Part shown: positions 5,954-6,082 of the stretch, piece by piece
Layout: every line of letters starts with the position of its first letter
How positions within the stretch are numbered: position 1 is the stretch's first letter
Source: an uncultured Collinsella sp.
GTDB lineage: Bacteria; Actinomycetota; Coriobacteriia; Coriobacteriales; Coriobacteriaceae
Direction: 5' to 3'
DNA: 6,082 bases
NCBI GenBank assembly: GCA_900546105.1
Contig: URBP01000101.1
Coordinates: 1 to 6,082 of the forward strand
Position numbers and translations under genes: made by a program
Notes under the pieces: generated by a model
Databases searched by the model: none
What the model was told of the DNA's origin: nothing
Seen by the model: only the letters and a program-made list of their open reading frames with translations

Positions 5954-5977
5954 TGATTCCAGTTTATATTGGAATTA
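5954..5977. promoter_or_regulatory. Operator-like inverted repeat before the winged-helix gene
   Basis: TGATTCCA (5954-5961) and TGGAATTA (5970-5977) are reverse complements at 7 of 8 positions, with an 8-base spacer. The repeat overlaps the candidate -10 box and the expected transcription start of the gene beginning at 5946. Further GGAAT (5990-5994) and ATTCC (6002-6006) half-sites lie upstream. This arrangement fits a repressor operator, possibly for the product of the gene itself, which is inference. Confidence 0.45.
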
Positions 5978-5979
5978 TA
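5974..5979 (-). promoter_or_regulatory. Candidate -10 box (TATAAT) of the winged-helix gene
   Basis: On the minus strand this is a perfect TATAAT, preceded directly by TG (one base off the extended -10 spacing), in an AT-rich island within an otherwise GC-rich window. Transcription would start near 5967, about 20 bases before the ATG at 5946. No TTGACA-like -35 is seen at 16-18 bases, so the promoter may need an activator. The box also lies in a 14-base palindrome, AATTATACATAATT (5973-5986). Confidence 0.5.
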
Positions 5980-6082
5980 CATAATTTTCGGAATTGACGA
6001 GATTCCTTTCGTGCATAAGCCCGCATTTGAGTTTTCAACCTTGATTCTCATTTTCATTGCAACGGCCCCAGGACTCAGCGCA

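Noticed and set aside
5947..6057. N-terminal extension of 37 codons to the winged-helix protein
   Set aside because: The stretch is AT-rich, unlike the coding region, contains a TATAAT box and operator-like repeats, and has no Shine-Dalgarno before the ATG at 6057. It reads as a promoter region. Transcript mapping could overturn this.

Overview
This GC-rich window reads almost entirely on the minus strand. It most likely comes from a gut Coriobacteriia actinobacterium of the Collinsella type. That placement rests on protein-sequence impression (the GatB style, a class C sortase with Lys/Arg-rich tails, the base composition) and on a 'GGTGCCTGTCCCC' repeat that I associate with such genomes. 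It is not a database result.

Layout from the right edge, in the direction of transcription: (1) 4975-5946, a protein of about 323 aa with a central winged-helix DNA-binding segment. An AT-rich leader in front of it carries a perfect TATAAT box overlapped by an inverted repeat built on ATTCC/GGAAT half-sites, which suggests self-regulation. (2) 3914-4852, a two-transmembrane class C (pilin-polymerase type) sortase with no pilin gene in view and its own candidate promoter and dyad. (3) 3649-3913, an intergenic stretch holding two neighbouring inverted repeats with related arm ends. The first probably doubles as the sortase terminator, and a -10-like box for the next operon lies beyond them. (4) 1805-3630 and down to 129, the gatC-gatA-gatB operon. 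Both internal junctions are one-base TAATG overlaps, so GatC, GatA and GatB are probably translated in a coupled way. They form the GatCAB amidotransferase that converts Glu-tRNA(Gln) and/or Asp-tRNA(Asn) to Gln-tRNA(Gln) and Asn-tRNA(Asn). (5) 1-101, after the gatB stop, a nearly complete imperfect palindrome with 20-base outer arms, a middle arm and a 9-bp central stem. It could be a shared terminator or a small mobile palindromic element.

The gat operon is housekeeping. The items I think deserve a second look are the roughly 65-residue insertion in GatB just before its catalytic metal-site HMEED motif, the 101-base palindrome downstream of gatB, the tandem inverted repeats at 3795-3900, and the operator-like half-site array in front of the winged-helix gene. 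I see no evidence for a CRISPR array, tRNA, rRNA, prophage or complete insertion sequence. I cannot claim a new multi-gene system from this window.
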